From: Amoebidium appalachense
Taxonomy: Eukaryota; Ichthyosporea
Direction: 5' to 3'
Length of the DNA: 64,000 nt
Assembly: GCA_963693365.1 (NCBI GenBank)
Contig: CAVNZM010000001.1
Span: forward strand, 17,298,001-17,362,000
A model generated the notes under the pieces. That model had not been told where the DNA came from and did not search any database. It was given only the letters and a program-made list of their open reading frames with translations. Of the stretch, positions 44,273-55,967 are shown piece by piece. Numbering within the stretch: position 1 is the first letter of the stretch; every line of letters starts with the position of its first letter. Made by a program: the position numbers and the translations under genes.

Positions 44273-44452
44273 GCACCCGTCATCAACCAACTGCGCCCTC
44301 ATACTTCAGGGGGGGGGAGAGAGTTGCATCCGACTGTGCAACTACGTGTACCATACTAAAATTGAGTAGGGGAATCTTTATTGTCTGTATTTTGTGCACC
44401 TGAAGCACTCGAGCTCAGTTGCATTAATTCATAGTATTACCACAATTATCCA

Positions 44453-44464
44453 ATTGAGTAGGGG
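44453..44464 (+). promoter_or_regulatory. Copia polypurine tract
   Basis: ATTGAGTAGGGG abuts the 3' LTR. An identical 12-mer occurs 92 bp upstream at 44,361-44,372, and a G9/GAGAGAG tract lies at 44,310-44,323. The abutting copy is the expected plus-strand primer. Confidence 0.7.
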
Positions 44465-45229
44465 TGTTGGAGTACACTGGTACTCCCGGCTAGCAATGTC
44501 TGTTAGCGAAAGTTTCTGAGCAATTGAATAACTGTTTCAACACTCACTCGAGTGCATAGAGCTTTTGTTTACGGTCATATTCATATATGGTAGTTATATG
44601 TTTGAGCCAAAACTGTACCAATGACGAGCTTCACTAGCAACGTGCTAATTGTGCTCATTAATTAATATTCCCGGTTCAGATGATGTCATGTCTATATTTG
44701 CCACAGGATTCTATTCTTAGAGTGGTAGTGTGCTTTATTCCCGGATATTCTCAGAATATTTTTAGTTGTGTGAAGCAAGATTTACGTTTAACTGCAATTG
44801 GTGTGTTAAACACGTTTATTTGTGTGCTTTAGTGCAAGTTAACTAGCCACTCAACGTGCACAGTTAACTTTTATATCTTTAACGACTTGTTTTCATTGTG
44901 CTCTCTTTTCGGCCATGCTGTACATGGCCCACCACCAGGGTGCACACGAGGCCACCATGAGGTGGCCAACGACTATATAAAGCAGTGCCTCCCATGTCAC
45001 AAACATGGGAAGCAGAACGTTTGATTTACACTTTTCTACTGTCGTTTCCAGTGCACAAAACACATAGACTAGTTACCCATCATGCACGACACTATGTCTG
45101 ACAACTTACAGTTGCAGCAACTAGTCCAACTACTGGAGCAGAGGTTGGCCTCACAAGATGCAATCATTTCTGACTTACAGAAGGAACAACGTGCACTAGA
45201 ACTAGCTTCTATGAACACAATGTCCAACA
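44465..45229 (+). repeat. Copia 3' LTR
   Basis: Matches the 5' LTR except for one base in each of two places (near position 40 of the LTR, and just before the gag start). It carries a second copy of the gag start region, whose ORF runs 45,082-45,435 into flanking DNA. Confidence 0.97.
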
Positions 45230-45479
45230 GGGAGACAGGAAGGTTTCGTTTTTTCCCACTCTGTCGGGCTTGTGTTTTTCTAAAGCCTTCCTTTCCCCTT
45301 CCCCCTCTCCCGCTCCTCCTCCTCCTCCCCCCCCCCCCCTCCCCCCGTTTCAGTGAAAAACATAAACACACGCCATTTGTTTATGTTGGTATTTTTATAT
45401 ATACTGTAACATATTTTTTCACGGGGACTGGGTGACTGAAGGGGGGGGGGGGGGGAGGGGAGGGAGGGAAGGGGGGAGG

Positions 45480-46370
45480 GGGGGGGGGGCTGGAGGGGAC
45501 AAAAACAATAGCTTTATTATGGGGCTTCTTCCTCCCAGTGCACGTTTGCCTTGGAAGCGTGTAAGCCCAAAGCAAACCGGACAACCTGGGAGTGATTGGG
45601 CACCATGGTGATGGGAAAGTATCCGTGAGGATCTTGTTCTCCATCTCCTTCGCCCGCCCAACAGCCCGCTCAATATGAATCCGCACAGCGGCAAATCACG
45701 GGTGGAGGCCAGCTCCTCCTGTGAGAAGATTGTTCCCTTTGCAAGGAAGGGAGGGATAACAAGGTGCAAATTTGCTTGTTTGAGCAGATCTTCTATGAGG
45801 AAACCCTTGACAATGTCTGCCATAACCTGTGCACCAGGCCAGCATTTTTTTATGATGCCGACACATCATAATAAGACGGTCACTTATTCTACCTGGATTA
45901 CACGATGATACATAGAGTATTTCACCAGAGGGAAGCAATATGGCAACTAAAACTTTTACAGTGTTGTGTCCTTTATATCTGGAGTATGCAAGCTTTTGGA
46001 GCTCAGTGTTACTAGCCACCTGAATAAAGAATTCCGTGCAGTCCAAAATTATAGCGACATGGGGATAGTTTTGCTTGAAACAAGGCAGGGTGTTTGCAGT
46101 TACGGCAGCTGCAGTTAATGCACCGTTTTGTAGTGGATCCAAAAGTCTTAGAGGGTGCGAACATGCAAAGCAAATACAAGCGGCCCCACCAAACGTCCGT
46201 GTTGTCTTTTCACCATAAAAGGAAGGCCAGTGGTGAAACGGGAATGTGCCGCAGCCACAAGCACCAGCGGATGCGCTCAAACGACAGTGCTCGCTTTGGG
46301 CCCCGTGCCCCCACCCTGGAACGGGCGACCCCCAAACAGAAGGTGGAGGGAGAAACAGGCAAGGGAACGC
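45480..46370 (-). pseudogene. Decayed DDE_4-type (Harbinger/ISL2EU-like) transposase
   Basis: The minus strand reads AIILDCTEFFIQ, then YKGHNTVKVLVAILLPSGEI and ISDRLI. In a second frame it reads VIPPFLAKGTIFSQEEL. In a third it reads RIHIERAVGRAKEMENKI. These are the ordered motifs of DDE superfamily endonucleases of the IS5/Harbinger/ISL2EU kind: first Asp in LDCTE, middle block, and catalytic Glu in HIERAVGR. Two frameshifts break it. The N-terminal part is lost in or beyond the C run at 46,400-46,499. A THAP-like ORF on the same strand lies at 55,184-55,744; ISL2EU-type elements can carry both, so these may be two halves of one element split by the Gypsy insertion. Confidence 0.75.
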
Positions 46371-46396
46371 AGCCCGGAAACAAGCACTGCACACAC

Positions 46397-46499
<103 letters not shown>

Positions 46500-47125
46500 T
46501 ATCTATTTCTTTATACTATCATCTACATTATACAACTAACGTCACTCTCCGAGTATTACTAACCTTCACCTTATATTCGTCGGCTAACCTAGCCACTACA
46601 TGGGCCACGAAAACAACCCCCCCCCCTTCTAATAGTGTGAACGTCTGATGTCTTGCTGTGTCGGGCAGAGCTGCATCACGTGCAGCCCGGGCCCGGGTTA
46701 GTGCTGCTCCCGGAACTCAGTCCAGTGGGGATAAGTTAGTCGGTCGCCCCCCCATCGGCAAAAGTGCCGTATCTAACAAACTACTAGTTAGCCTCCTGCC
46801 CATAGACAAATAAAAGGAGAAAAACCGGTCACAGCAAGGGTAAATATATAATGAGCATAAACCTAGACAAATCCCAATATAGCCTCCACATCCACCGCCA
46901 AGGACTGAATCCAGAGATGGAGAGAGGTATATGAGCTACCTATCACCCCGACACCATGATTTAAGACTCCTATCCGTTAACAAAACACGAGGACAACCAA
47001 ACCTAAGAAAATCACCACAAAAATCGAGCAAACAACACGGATTAGCAGTGGGGAAGGAAAAACTTCAACCCAACGAGTGGCCACATCGGTGACGGTAACA
47101 AGAAAGTGTTACCCCAACCGTAGAA
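46500..47125. other. Flank of the decayed Gypsy element, nothing recognised
   Basis: May include the 3' end of the Gypsy element, but no LTR matching the 54.6-55.1 kb side was found by eye. Confidence 0.35.
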
Positions 47126-47434
47126 TTAAAAGGACCGACCCCGATCTACCCTCAAACAAGAACATAAAATCCTAACGAGGGAAGGGGACTCCATTCCTTC
47201 TGACATGATGCATGACAACACATAATCCCTCACCTCCCTACTCATACCCGGCCAAAAATACGAACGATTAACACGAAGCAACGTCCTATTTACACCTAAA
47301 TGACCAGCCATGGGATAACATGTTGGATGCTCATGCACCATATGCAAAACCTCAGGCACAAGTGCCGTCGGGACCCAAACTCGGTGTCCGTCTGGCCCAG
47401 AACAATATAAACTAAATCCTGCTCTACCTGACAC
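47126..47434 (-). pseudogene. Gypsy integrase zinc-binding (H2C2) fragment
   Basis: The frame contains VLHMVHEHP, MAGHLGVNRTLLRV and YFWPGMSREVRDYVLSC, the HHCC pattern of gypsy integrases. The second Cys of the expected CxxC pair is not seen and the catalytic core is absent. Confidence 0.75.
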
Positions 47435-47699
47435 ATTTTTGCTAACTAGCTACCTTAATCATCTGCCTTTTATTTTTAAATTTAATCGAATCAACCGGCC
47501 CCTTTAAATAATTCTTACCAGACCAATCAACACATCTCCTCCTGAGCTAAGATCAAAGCCGTAGGTGCTAAGGCCGGGGCCGAGCCAGGACTCGGTCCCG
47601 ACCCCGCCGCAAATCCTCCCCCCTCCCCTGGCACTTATAAGCAAGCAACCCCGGACTCCCCAAGAAGACACACAACAGACACAGCATCTATTCCCTGCT

Positions 47700-48449
47700 C
47701 ACTCTCCCCCCTTTCCCCCCTCCCCCCCCAGTCTCTCACTAGCCCCCCTCCCCCTCCTTCTCTTCTTCAAACAAAATATAAGCAGCACGAGAGAGAGCAT
47801 CGCAGTCAACCATTGTTTCACCTTGGCATAAAACAATTTATAGGAGAACTCACCGAGAGCCGCGGCCCACTTCTGCATCCTCTCGTTGACCAGACGAGTG
47901 GTGCGGATGGCTAGGCAGGGTTGTGGTCGGTGTGACCTCAAACGTCCTGCCTCATACCTCCATGCCTGTGAGACTGCCCAAAAGATAGCATGGGACTCTT
48001 TGATGTATTCACGTCACCCACATCGAGCTAAGCATCACTCTATCCTGCCCCTCCTGCACTTGATATAGCACGGCCCCCTCAGCAACCTTACTTGCATCAC
48101 ATCGAACTTTAAACATTCCCCCCGGCCGAAAAATCAGGATGAACAAGCATACTCGAGACTGCAAAGCTAACTTAAGCTTTTGAAAGCAGAAACAGCATCA
48201 ACATTCCAATCTATCTATTCTTCTTCTCCCCCCGTCTGACTAGTTAACGGCAAAGCAAGCATATATAATCCTTAAAAACGACGGAGATAATTAGTTAAAC
48301 CTAAAATGCAGTGAAGAGGAGGGCCACAATAGGCCGGACCGGAAGGGGAAAGACATAGAAATAAAAACTACCTCCGGCACACCAACACAGTCTTGCACCG
48401 TAGAAGACAGACTCACCCAAAGCTAAAAATACTTTTTCACAATTATTAA
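47700..48449 (-). pseudogene. Gypsy RT-end and RNase H remnants
   Basis: The frame continues from the RT motif across the inserted element with CEKVFLALGE. It then decays, and later frames show AVSAFKSLKLALQSRVC, RCDASKVAEGAVLYQ and WAAALGEF, which are typical of RNase H in gypsy elements. Several frameshifts are needed, and the stretch is shorter than expected, implying a deletion. Confidence 0.65.
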
Positions 48450-48454
48450 CTAAC

Positions 48455-48953
48455 TGTAAACAACTGTACACATGAACTGTACATGTTTACTAAAGAATGT
48501 GATCTACTAGCACACAATTCGTTCTTTGTCATGAATATCACATAAATATTATGTCCACACCAATAGGAATCAATCTTACCTAAGAAATGAACCATGTATG
48601 ATTCTACCGCTGCATACCACATAAACGAAGTGAACCAATAAGATGTTTGCATAAATAGGACGAAGGTCTGACTGGCTTGGACCGCACCAGAATCACGAAT
48701 GGCATGTTGCCACCCGCGCTGGCCGCGGATGAAGCAATCCTGGGCCTTGATCCGAAACCTGGGGGCTATATAACAAAGCCGTCCCAGTACGGGGATCACA
48801 TCAGTGAAGTCTGAGACAGACTGAGTCGGCCCATAGTAAAGGCAACTTGGCCGCGTGTGCCTTTCTACCCGTTCTCTGTCTTTATTCTGATTCAGTTGTT
48901 CTCTGCCTTATCCCAACTAGTAACTGTTTATGGGCCGGGGCCAACTGTTTACA
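48455..48953 (+). repeat. 5' LTR of the LARD-like element
   Basis: 499 bp, with TATATAA at 48,767-48,773. It has a 19-bp duplication-like insertion before its terminal CCAACTGTTTACA that is missing from the 3' LTR. Confidence 0.9.
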
Positions 48954-51541
48954 TTGGCGACCGCGCAGTTCAAGAATCTCGCATCCTTCGAATCTCACAT
49001 CTTTCAATCAGTTCAAGAATCTCACATCTTTCAATCAGCTTAAGAATCTCCCATGGCCGATCACAATCCTTTTTACCCCGATGATAGGCACATCTTTCCT
49101 TGTCCGGCTTAGAATATATACACCGACAAGTTTGAAGTGGCCAGCCCACCTACACGGAAAGAATTGAAAGCATGTAAAACTTCTTTTGCTACGACACATC
49201 AAAAATGTGAAGAAAAACGAACACACAACGAAACAACGAATACACGAACAAACGAATAAAGAATTGCTAACGAAGCAATGAACCAACGAAAAACGAACCA
49301 TCACGAATACGCAATGAAATAAAGAGTTAACGACAAGCGAATGCATAGAGGAAATACGAAATGAATGCAACACAAAACAAAACAAAGTAACGAAGTTATC
49401 AAACGACAAAAAACGAAAAACGAAAGCAAAATGAAATGGAAACACGAAAATGAAAAGAACGAATGCACAACACTGCTTAGGTTGCAATGCACACGGCCCC
49501 CTCTATGTTACGAAGAAAAGAAAATCGTTGCCCTTGCGTGCATTGCGCTATTGCACACTGTCATCGTGTCCATGCCACCACGTGCACGTCCACACTCGCA
49601 ACCCAGATGCACGGCCACTTTCAGCACAAATGCACTTAACGAAGAAGATAGTCGCTGTTGCTATAGCATGTAGGACCTAAGATCTTATGAAAGTAGTGTT
49701 GCATGCATGCTTCGAATCCCTTGCTGTTCTCGAATACAGCATGCCCCATAGTTTAGCGCACAGGATGCACATGCGCATGAATGTATGCTGGCATGCCTAA
49801 ACACATTACGAACATATGCCTGACTCATGTATGGCGGCCCTTCCTGGTGCCACGCCCTAACGAATTTGCACTCTTGGTGCACAAAAGGCATGTAATAAAG
49901 TCGATGCAGAACTTTTGTTCATGCATGTGAAAAACAAAGAAGGTGTTGGGTACGAATTTTAAGGTGAATGCCCGTCTGTGGCAATACTGTGTAACATACC
50001 AATTACACTGTCAAGCCTTGCACTAGCTGCCGGCACACCCCCACCAGAACAAAAGAATGTGGTATGGGCACCGCTCCCTCACAACCCCATCATACAGTGT
50101 CAGTATTTTGGCTGGAAGCCTTTCAGTTTCGAATTACGAATACCCTCCTTCACTACTGAAGAAAGTGACGTGGAAGACGAATACGAATACGAATGCAAGG
50201 TGTTGTTGACTAACACATCGGACCATCATGTGTACCTAGGCCCTGGTACGGAGGTGACCATGTTATTCCCTTGCAATATGATGACACTGTAACAATTTAG
50301 CACGTGCATACCCCACCAATGGGCACATGCGGGAGACAACCCCACAAGCTGCCTTATTGGGCACCTCTGCTAAAACGAATATTCTTCTCACGAAGGAACA
50401 GAAGAATGCCACGAACACGAACCACACACTCACCAGGCAGCTACTTACATCTAATGTATGTAAGAAGTAGGGTGTGTGAACGGGGTAACTTCATGAACAC
50501 CAACACGAAAGAAAGGACAGCACAAAGCAGTTCCACGAATACGAATGGTTTTGGTATTCCACATAACGAACAGAACCTACAGTAGGGCCACCTACAAATG
50601 AAGCAGAGGATGGGGCACCATCCAGACCTGCACTGGAGGATATGAAAACACGAAGCGCGCTCACGAAGTTGCTTACAAAAGAAAGGGCGACTGTGACGAC
50701 TTTTCTTTTTAGGCCAAGCCTCCAGAAGAATGTATTATGCCTGGAATCCCCCTGCTCAACGGAAATGGCTGGCAAATGGGATACGAAAACTGCTCACGAA
50801 TGGAAGCATGTGTTTTCTGAAGAAGGTTTGCTTTGCCTACCCTCTTCTTATGAATTATGAACCGGGTTTTTACTGGTTCGAATTCTGACGGGCTGATATA
50901 TTTCTTTATGTCGCCCAACGAAGAACACTTGGGGCATTTTTATTCATGTTTTTCCCAGCTCCGATGATGCAGGGTTAAAGCTGAAAGGAAAGAAGTGCTA
51001 TTTGTTCATGAAAGAAGTGGCTTTTCTGGCCATGGCGACTCGCCTTACAGTCTTAAGGTAGAACCGGGATAAGGAGCAGCGGCTAAGCCTTGAAGCTATC
51101 CACCACTACCTGAGCTACGAAGTGACCTAAGGCTTGAGTTATATTCATTATCGAATGCTTGGTATGATCATTCATCCACACAACCAAATTACTCGCAATT
51201 GAAAACGAATCTGCGGGAGTATCCTAAAAAGGAAAAATTCCCAAAAAGGAAAATATTACTTCTACAGAAAAAGCCAAGCACAGAGACGAAGCGAACAATT
51301 CGCACGAACACTCTGCAACAATCTTCGCCACGAAAATGAACGCACAGAAGAATGCTGCATGAATTTACGTTTTGGCAAACGAAGAAGTGCTCATAGACGT
51401 GCACAACTCTATTCAACCATCCTTGCTCTGTTCTGCCCAGCAGCTCGGCGCACAAGAATTCTCGCTGAAGGTTGTTTATCGCCTCTCAGCCTGGTGGTTT
51501 GCTTGCCTAACGACACCACCAGGCTCCCGACAAGGGGGGAG

Positions 51542-52021
51542 TGTAAACAACTGTACACATGAACTGTACATGTTTACTAAAGAATGTGATCTACTAGCAC
51601 ACAATTCGTTCTTTGTCATGAATATCACATAAATATTATGTCCACACCAATAGGAATCAATCTTACCTAAGAAATGAACCATGTATGATTCTACCGCTGC
51701 ATACCACATAAACGAAGTGAACCAATAAGATGTTTGCATAAATAGGACGAAGGTCTGACTGGCTTGGACCGCACCAGAATCACGAATGGCATGTTGCCAC
51801 CCGCGCTGGCCGCGGATGAAGCAATCCTGGGCCTTGATCCGAAACCTGGGGGCTATATAACAAAGCCGTCCCAGTACGGGGATCACATCAGTGAAGTCTG
51901 AGACAGACTGAGTCGGCCCATAGTAAAAGCAACTTGGCCGCGTGTGCCTTTCTACCCGTTCTCTGTCTTTATTCTGATTCAGTTGTTCTCTGCCTTATCC
52001 CAACTAGTCCAACTGTTTACA
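51542..52021 (+). repeat. 3' LTR of the LARD-like element
   Basis: 480 bp, otherwise identical to the 5' LTR except for one base. It is followed by the CTAAC target duplication (52,022-52,026). Confidence 0.9.
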
Positions 52022-53942
52022 CTAACTCCTCAAATGACCTACCTTTAATTAAAACATCATCCAAATAAGGGTGACATACATCCAAATGAGGGTGGAGAAT
52101 TTTATACATTACCCGGCACAACATAGCTGGAGAGGAGAGCAAACCCATCGGCACCACCTTGTACTGGAACAGCTGGTCACCCAGTGCAAAGGCAGTCTTC
52201 TCCTTGCTGCTCTCCTCCAACCTTATCTGCCAAAAAGCTGCTTTTAAATCAAGTTTAGCAAAGTGAGTATAGCCGTGCAGCTGTGAAAGCTGCTCGTCTA
52301 TGTTAGGGAGAGGCCATTGGTCTGCCTTAGTGATCCGATTCAGAGCCCTGTAATCGTTCACTAGACGCCAAGACCCGTCGGGCTTCTTAACCAATAGCAC
52401 CGGACTTCTCCACGGACTCGAACTATGCTCCACATGACCCTTTTTTAACATATCACTCACTATTATTAGCGCATCCGACAATTTATACTGCTCCATTCTA
52501 TAGCTAGGCATCACTACCGGCCTATTATCACCTGTGTCGATCTGCATTTCAAACCCTTTAACGAAGCCTACTTCGTTATCATCGGCCAGAAATGCAAACC
52601 GAGTCCTATCAAATAACTTAGCTAGCAATTTTTTCTGTTCTACCGTCCAATCCCCCTCCTTCATACCAAACGGCAATACTAACTCCGGGTTACCCCCATC
52701 ACAAGTGGATGCATCCTTATTCACCGGAGTGCCACTTAACATTTCACCTCCTGTATTACATCGGTGCTGCTCGGGGTGAGGTGGAGGTACCTCCGGATAT
52801 AGGCGGTCACCCTTAGCAACCCCCCCTCCCCCCGGCACACCCATGCCCCCGGGCAATTCCTGATGAGTTAGTGCATGTATGTGGGGGGCCAGGTCTGTGG
52901 CCACCCTGCCCCCCACGGTGTTGGTTAACCCGTCAGATCCACGGGTTAGACCAACACCCTCCCCCCCTGCCTGCACATTCTCACACCCGGGGTGACCCTC
53001 CTTCCTCTTGGGGGTCGGGGGAGTGGGACCGGTGCTGTCCCGGTCCCCCCCCCCATCGTGTCGGGTGACATTTTGGTGGCTAACGTTAAATAAAGTTGTT
53101 CCCCCTCCTCCTGAGTCACCCTTCGAGCCGGCATCCTCCTTTTGGGTAATAAGAGAGACCTCTATACTACCAATCTCATTAGTGAAACTACCGACGGAAA
53201 CACCTGACCTAATCACTATAGGCTCGATGCCCGGATTCACTAATTCTATTTCTATTGTCTTATCCGGCCATACCCTACTAAGGGTCCATTGGGCCACCTC
53301 CTGAAATGGGGTTTTCGGAGTAAAAACCCCCAAATCCCCTATCCTAACATGATTGCCGGCCCGGACACGTACCGTTTGGCACTGATAAGGCTCGATTACT
53401 ACTTCAGCTACCGTTCTAGCACCAGACTGATAACCGTCGAGCCCATCATGGGTTTTAATTTTAACGCCGGACTGCAATTCTAAAACATTCGTACGTTCAA
53501 ACAAAGCATTCACATGTCTATGGAAAAATGGGGCTCCCAACAAAACACTTTGAGCTAAATTCTTAACCACATAACAAGCAATATGCATAGCCTGGCCACC
53601 TATCTCACACGGCAACACACAAACACCTTCAACAGACATACTGCTATTATTAGCACTACCTAAGGCTGTGCTAGAGGCACCTAAAATAGGAATTTCCCCC
53701 CCGGCCTGATTAAAACGACGAATAAACGAAGCATGCACACGATTAACCTGAGCCCCTCCATCGAGCAAAGCAACAGCCTTCAACTTACCATCAGCTAACC
53801 ATACGTCTATATAATGCCGGCTAAAACCAACTAAATCCTCCTCCAATTCAAGCAACACATCATCACTCACACCCAGACCCTGCCCACGAAGACTCACACC
53901 CTCGATACCTACGTGCAACATACCTACCTGTGGTGCCTGCAC
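52022..53942 (-). pseudogene. Gypsy protease-reverse transcriptase segment
   Basis: About 640 codons are open. A retropepsin-like motif reads VALLDGGAQVN, with DGG in place of the usual D-S/T-G. A Gly/Thr/Pro-rich linker follows. RT motifs are SPWRSPVLLVKKPDGSWRLV, DYRALN, FAKLDLKAAFWQI and catalytic YLDD. The frame then runs straight into the inserted LTR element, which separates it from the rest of RT. Decay is modest here compared with the RNase H part. Confidence 0.9.
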
Positions 53943-54129
53943 GGGTGGGGTGGGGTGTGTATGTGATGTGGGTGGTGGTGGAGTGTGTGTGTGTGGTGTG
54001 TGGGTGGGTGGTGTGTGTGTGTTTGGTGGATGTGTGTGTGTGTGTGTGGGTGTAGGTGTGTCTGCAACCGTCGTATGTTGTTGTGGTGGTGTGTTTCTAC
54101 GTGTCTGTGCCTGCCCCCCCCTTCCCCCT

Positions 54130-54550
54130 TTACTCGTGTGTGTCCCCCCCCCCTCCCGGGAACAATGGCACAGAAACCCCCTCCGGTGTGGTTAGAACAA
54201 ACACCGGGTTGGGACAAGAAACACTGAGACCATCCACTTGTGGCTGGGGAACCTCCCCCAACCACAAAACATTCACACCATTCATACCTTTGGTAGAGTC
54301 ACCCCACAAACATTCATGCCATACCACCTCGACGCTGTCTTGAGGACCCACGACGATGCCCTTCGTCGAACTGCTGCTGCTGTCCGCTACGTCCACCAGG
54401 CCCACGACCGCTGGTGTTTGAGTGTAAACTAAAAGCTGTTGTGTTTCTGGCGTCTATAGCTAGTGTGTGAACCTGTGGTATCTGTGTGTGCAGGGAGCTA
54501 TAATCCTCCGCTGCCAACGCGTAGAACATATCTACGTGAAACTTAGCCAT
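54130..54550 (-). pseudogene. Gypsy gag-like N-terminal fragment
   Basis: Starts MAKFHVDMFYAL and is rich in Gly, Gln and Ser; a second frame continues with VDVADSSSSSTKG. No zinc knuckle was seen. Assignment rests on its position upstream of the protease. Confidence 0.4.
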
Positions 54551-55183
54551 GGTGTTGTGTGTGCCCTAGTTGAGAGGTTGTGTTTATGTTTGTGTTTTTG
54601 AGGTGTAGCAACAGCCCAGAAGGAACTGTCACCGCGTTACCCTAGCGCGAAAAACCGCACTAAAAGAAAGGTGTAGCTTGTCGTATCCTATTGTGTATGT
54701 ACTAGAGACGCGGCACTCTACTAAGTGTACACACACGAAAAGGAACGAACGTGTACGGAAAAACGGTAAAGTTTATTCAGACCAGGCTCCGACGGGCAAA
54801 CTTAGATCCGTACGGAATGAGACTAAGTTACAACTGAGGCCATCAAGGCCGTGCCCTCAAAGATCATCATCACCTGGCCCCCCTACGATGCCACATTCCA
54901 AACATTCCGATCTACTTTATCGTGCGCCTGCACGAGCTAAGTCGATCTACTCAACTAATATATTTATCCATGTCTCACCCCTCACCCTCCCCCTAGTGGC
55001 ACCGCAGAGTCTAAATCTACATTTCATACTATCCTCCCCCCCCCCCCCCCCTCCCCCCTTTCCTCTACATCGAAATATATAAATACGTTTGGCAACATAC
55101 ACTATCAAACCTTGCCAATACTTACTGTAACAAAAGGGCTTCTGCCCGAACAATCACATTCCTAAGTCCTCCTACGATCTATC
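54551..55183. other. Likely Gypsy 5' flank, LTR not resolved
   Basis: No coding signal was seen. A 5' LTR is expected here, but no matching copy was found at the other end by eye. Confidence 0.35.
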
Positions 55184-55744
55184 CTACACACTAATTAGAA
55201 TTCTATTGGTCGGCTGCCCCAGCTGACGTGGTCCTGCCCTGCGCCGGCAGAGGCAAGATGCACGCAGCTGTACAGCTATCTTGAGGCCCCGGACTTGATC
55301 TTGATGATCTGTGGACCCGGGCCACCCCCCCCCCCCCCCCCCCGATCTCGATCGTAGACTTAGGCTGATCTGCTGAGACGGATTAGTATATGTCAGTGCG
55401 TTCGTCCTCCCCCAAGAGCAAGTCTGCTTCCAGCTGCCTTTGGCGTCTTCGGCCTGCCGGCGTAGTCCTTCCTCTTGCTCACGTGTGTACGGTATGCCAG
55501 TGGCCCCAGCCACTAAGGCTGCTCGCCCAGTGGGGCCGAACACAAATGACCCTTCGGGAAAATGGACATTGCACACCCCTAGATCCTTCCTCAGGTTATC
55601 TTCAAGTTCCGTGTACTCAGTTGGCCATATTTGCTTAAACCACGAACTAACAACCTCTGCACTGTGCCTTCGAATAAGCACCTGCTTACAACCAGGCCCA
55701 GCAGTGGAAGGCTTGCAGTGGTCTGCTGCACAACGAGAGGGCAT
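55184..55744 (-). CDS. THAP-like zinc-finger protein, possibly a transposon fragment
   Basis: 186 aa from ATG at 55,744. The N-terminal ~85 residues fit a C2CH THAP finger: MPSRCAADHC, a conserved Trp in VVSSWFKQIWP, then CNVHFPEGSF, with an aliphatic GATGIP end. THAP domains bind DNA and occur in P-element and ISL2EU-type transposases as well as host regulators. The remainder (TREQEEGLRRQAEDAKGSW and on) is low complexity, with Gly repeats from a C run at 55,325-55,343, and probably represents read-through after a lost splice site or frameshift. It lies on the same strand as the DDE_4 relic, with the Gypsy insertion between. Confidence 0.55.
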   Translation of the reverse strand: MPSRCAADHCKPSTAGPGCKQVLIRRHSAEVVSSWFKQIWPTEYTELEDNLRKDLGVCNVHFPEGSFVFGPTGRAALVAGATGIPYTREQEEGLRRQAEDAKGSWKQTCSWGRTNALTYTNPSQQISLSLRSRSGGGGGGWPGSTDHQDQVRGLKIAVQLRASCLCRRRAGPRQLGQPTNRILISV

Positions 55745-55967
55745 AGTGTGGGCACCCCTTAGGGGTATACCTTTTAAGATTCGCAACAGAAGGTAAAAAC
55801 TAAATAACAAGTAAACATACAATTTAGTTCCCTAGTTTTACGTTTAATATTTTTCGTTTGTTTAGGCCGCGTAATGTGGTGCACACATGGACTTTCGTTT
55901 CCGTTTCGCAAACTGGAAAAGTTGGCGCCAATTCTCTCGCGGCCCCCAATCGATGCGTGCCCTCCTT

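Larger units (their letters stand above)
39345..45229 (+). mobile_element. Full-length, apparently intact Ty1/copia LTR retrotransposon
   Basis: Two 765-bp LTRs (39,345-40,109 and 44,465-45,229) begin TGTTGG and end CCAACA and differ at only two positions by eye. The flanking 5 bp is GGGAG on both sides (39,340-39,344 and 45,230-45,234), a perfect target duplication. The single gag-pol ORF is open throughout. The primer site GGGTTATGGGCCC abuts the 5' LTR and the purine-rich CCAATTGAGTAGGGG abuts the 3' LTR. Near-identical LTRs indicate a very recent insertion. It landed in a G-rich low-complexity stretch. Confidence 0.97.
48455..52021 (+). mobile_element. Young non-coding LTR retrotransposon (LARD-like) nested in the Gypsy element
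   Basis: LTRs at 48,455-48,953 (499 bp) and 51,542-52,021 (480 bp) start TGTAAACA and end TGTTTACA. They differ by one substitution and a 19-bp indel near the 3' end. CTAAC flanks both sides. TTGGCGACCGCGCAG follows the 5' LTR as a probable primer-binding site and CAAGGGGGGAG precedes the 3' LTR as a polypurine tract. The 2.6-kb interior has only short open frames (longest about 104 aa), so the element is probably mobilised in trans. A tandem repeat of AATCTCACATCTTTCAATC-type units is at 48,967-49,050. The interior is strewn with ACGAA words. Confidence 0.9.
47126..54550 (-). mobile_element. Decayed Ty3/gypsy retrotransposon split by a younger LTR element
   Basis: On the minus strand the order is: gag-like start (~54,550), protease and RT (53,942-52,022), a 3,567-bp insertion (52,021-48,455), the last RT motif and RNase H remnants (48,449-47,700), and the integrase zinc-binding domain (47,434-47,200). 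The RT reading frame resumes on the far side of the insertion, and the CTAAC target duplication sits exactly at the junction. Frameshifts, a probable deletion between RT and RNase H, and a CA-type repeat in the gag region (53,945-54,060) show that it is dead. Integrase after RT/RNase H defines gypsy. No LTRs were confidently placed. Confidence 0.85.

Noticed and set aside
45082-45435. Apparent second gag gene
   Set aside because: It is the 3' LTR copy of the gag start running into flanking DNA, not an independent gene.
49978-50292. 104-aa open frame inside the LARD-like element
   Set aside because: No Gag, protease, RT or other motif, and the surrounding interior is full of stops. It is described as non-coding.
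46500-55180. LTRs of the decayed Gypsy element
   Set aside because: No matching pair was found between the two expected flanks; they may be deleted or too diverged to see by eye.
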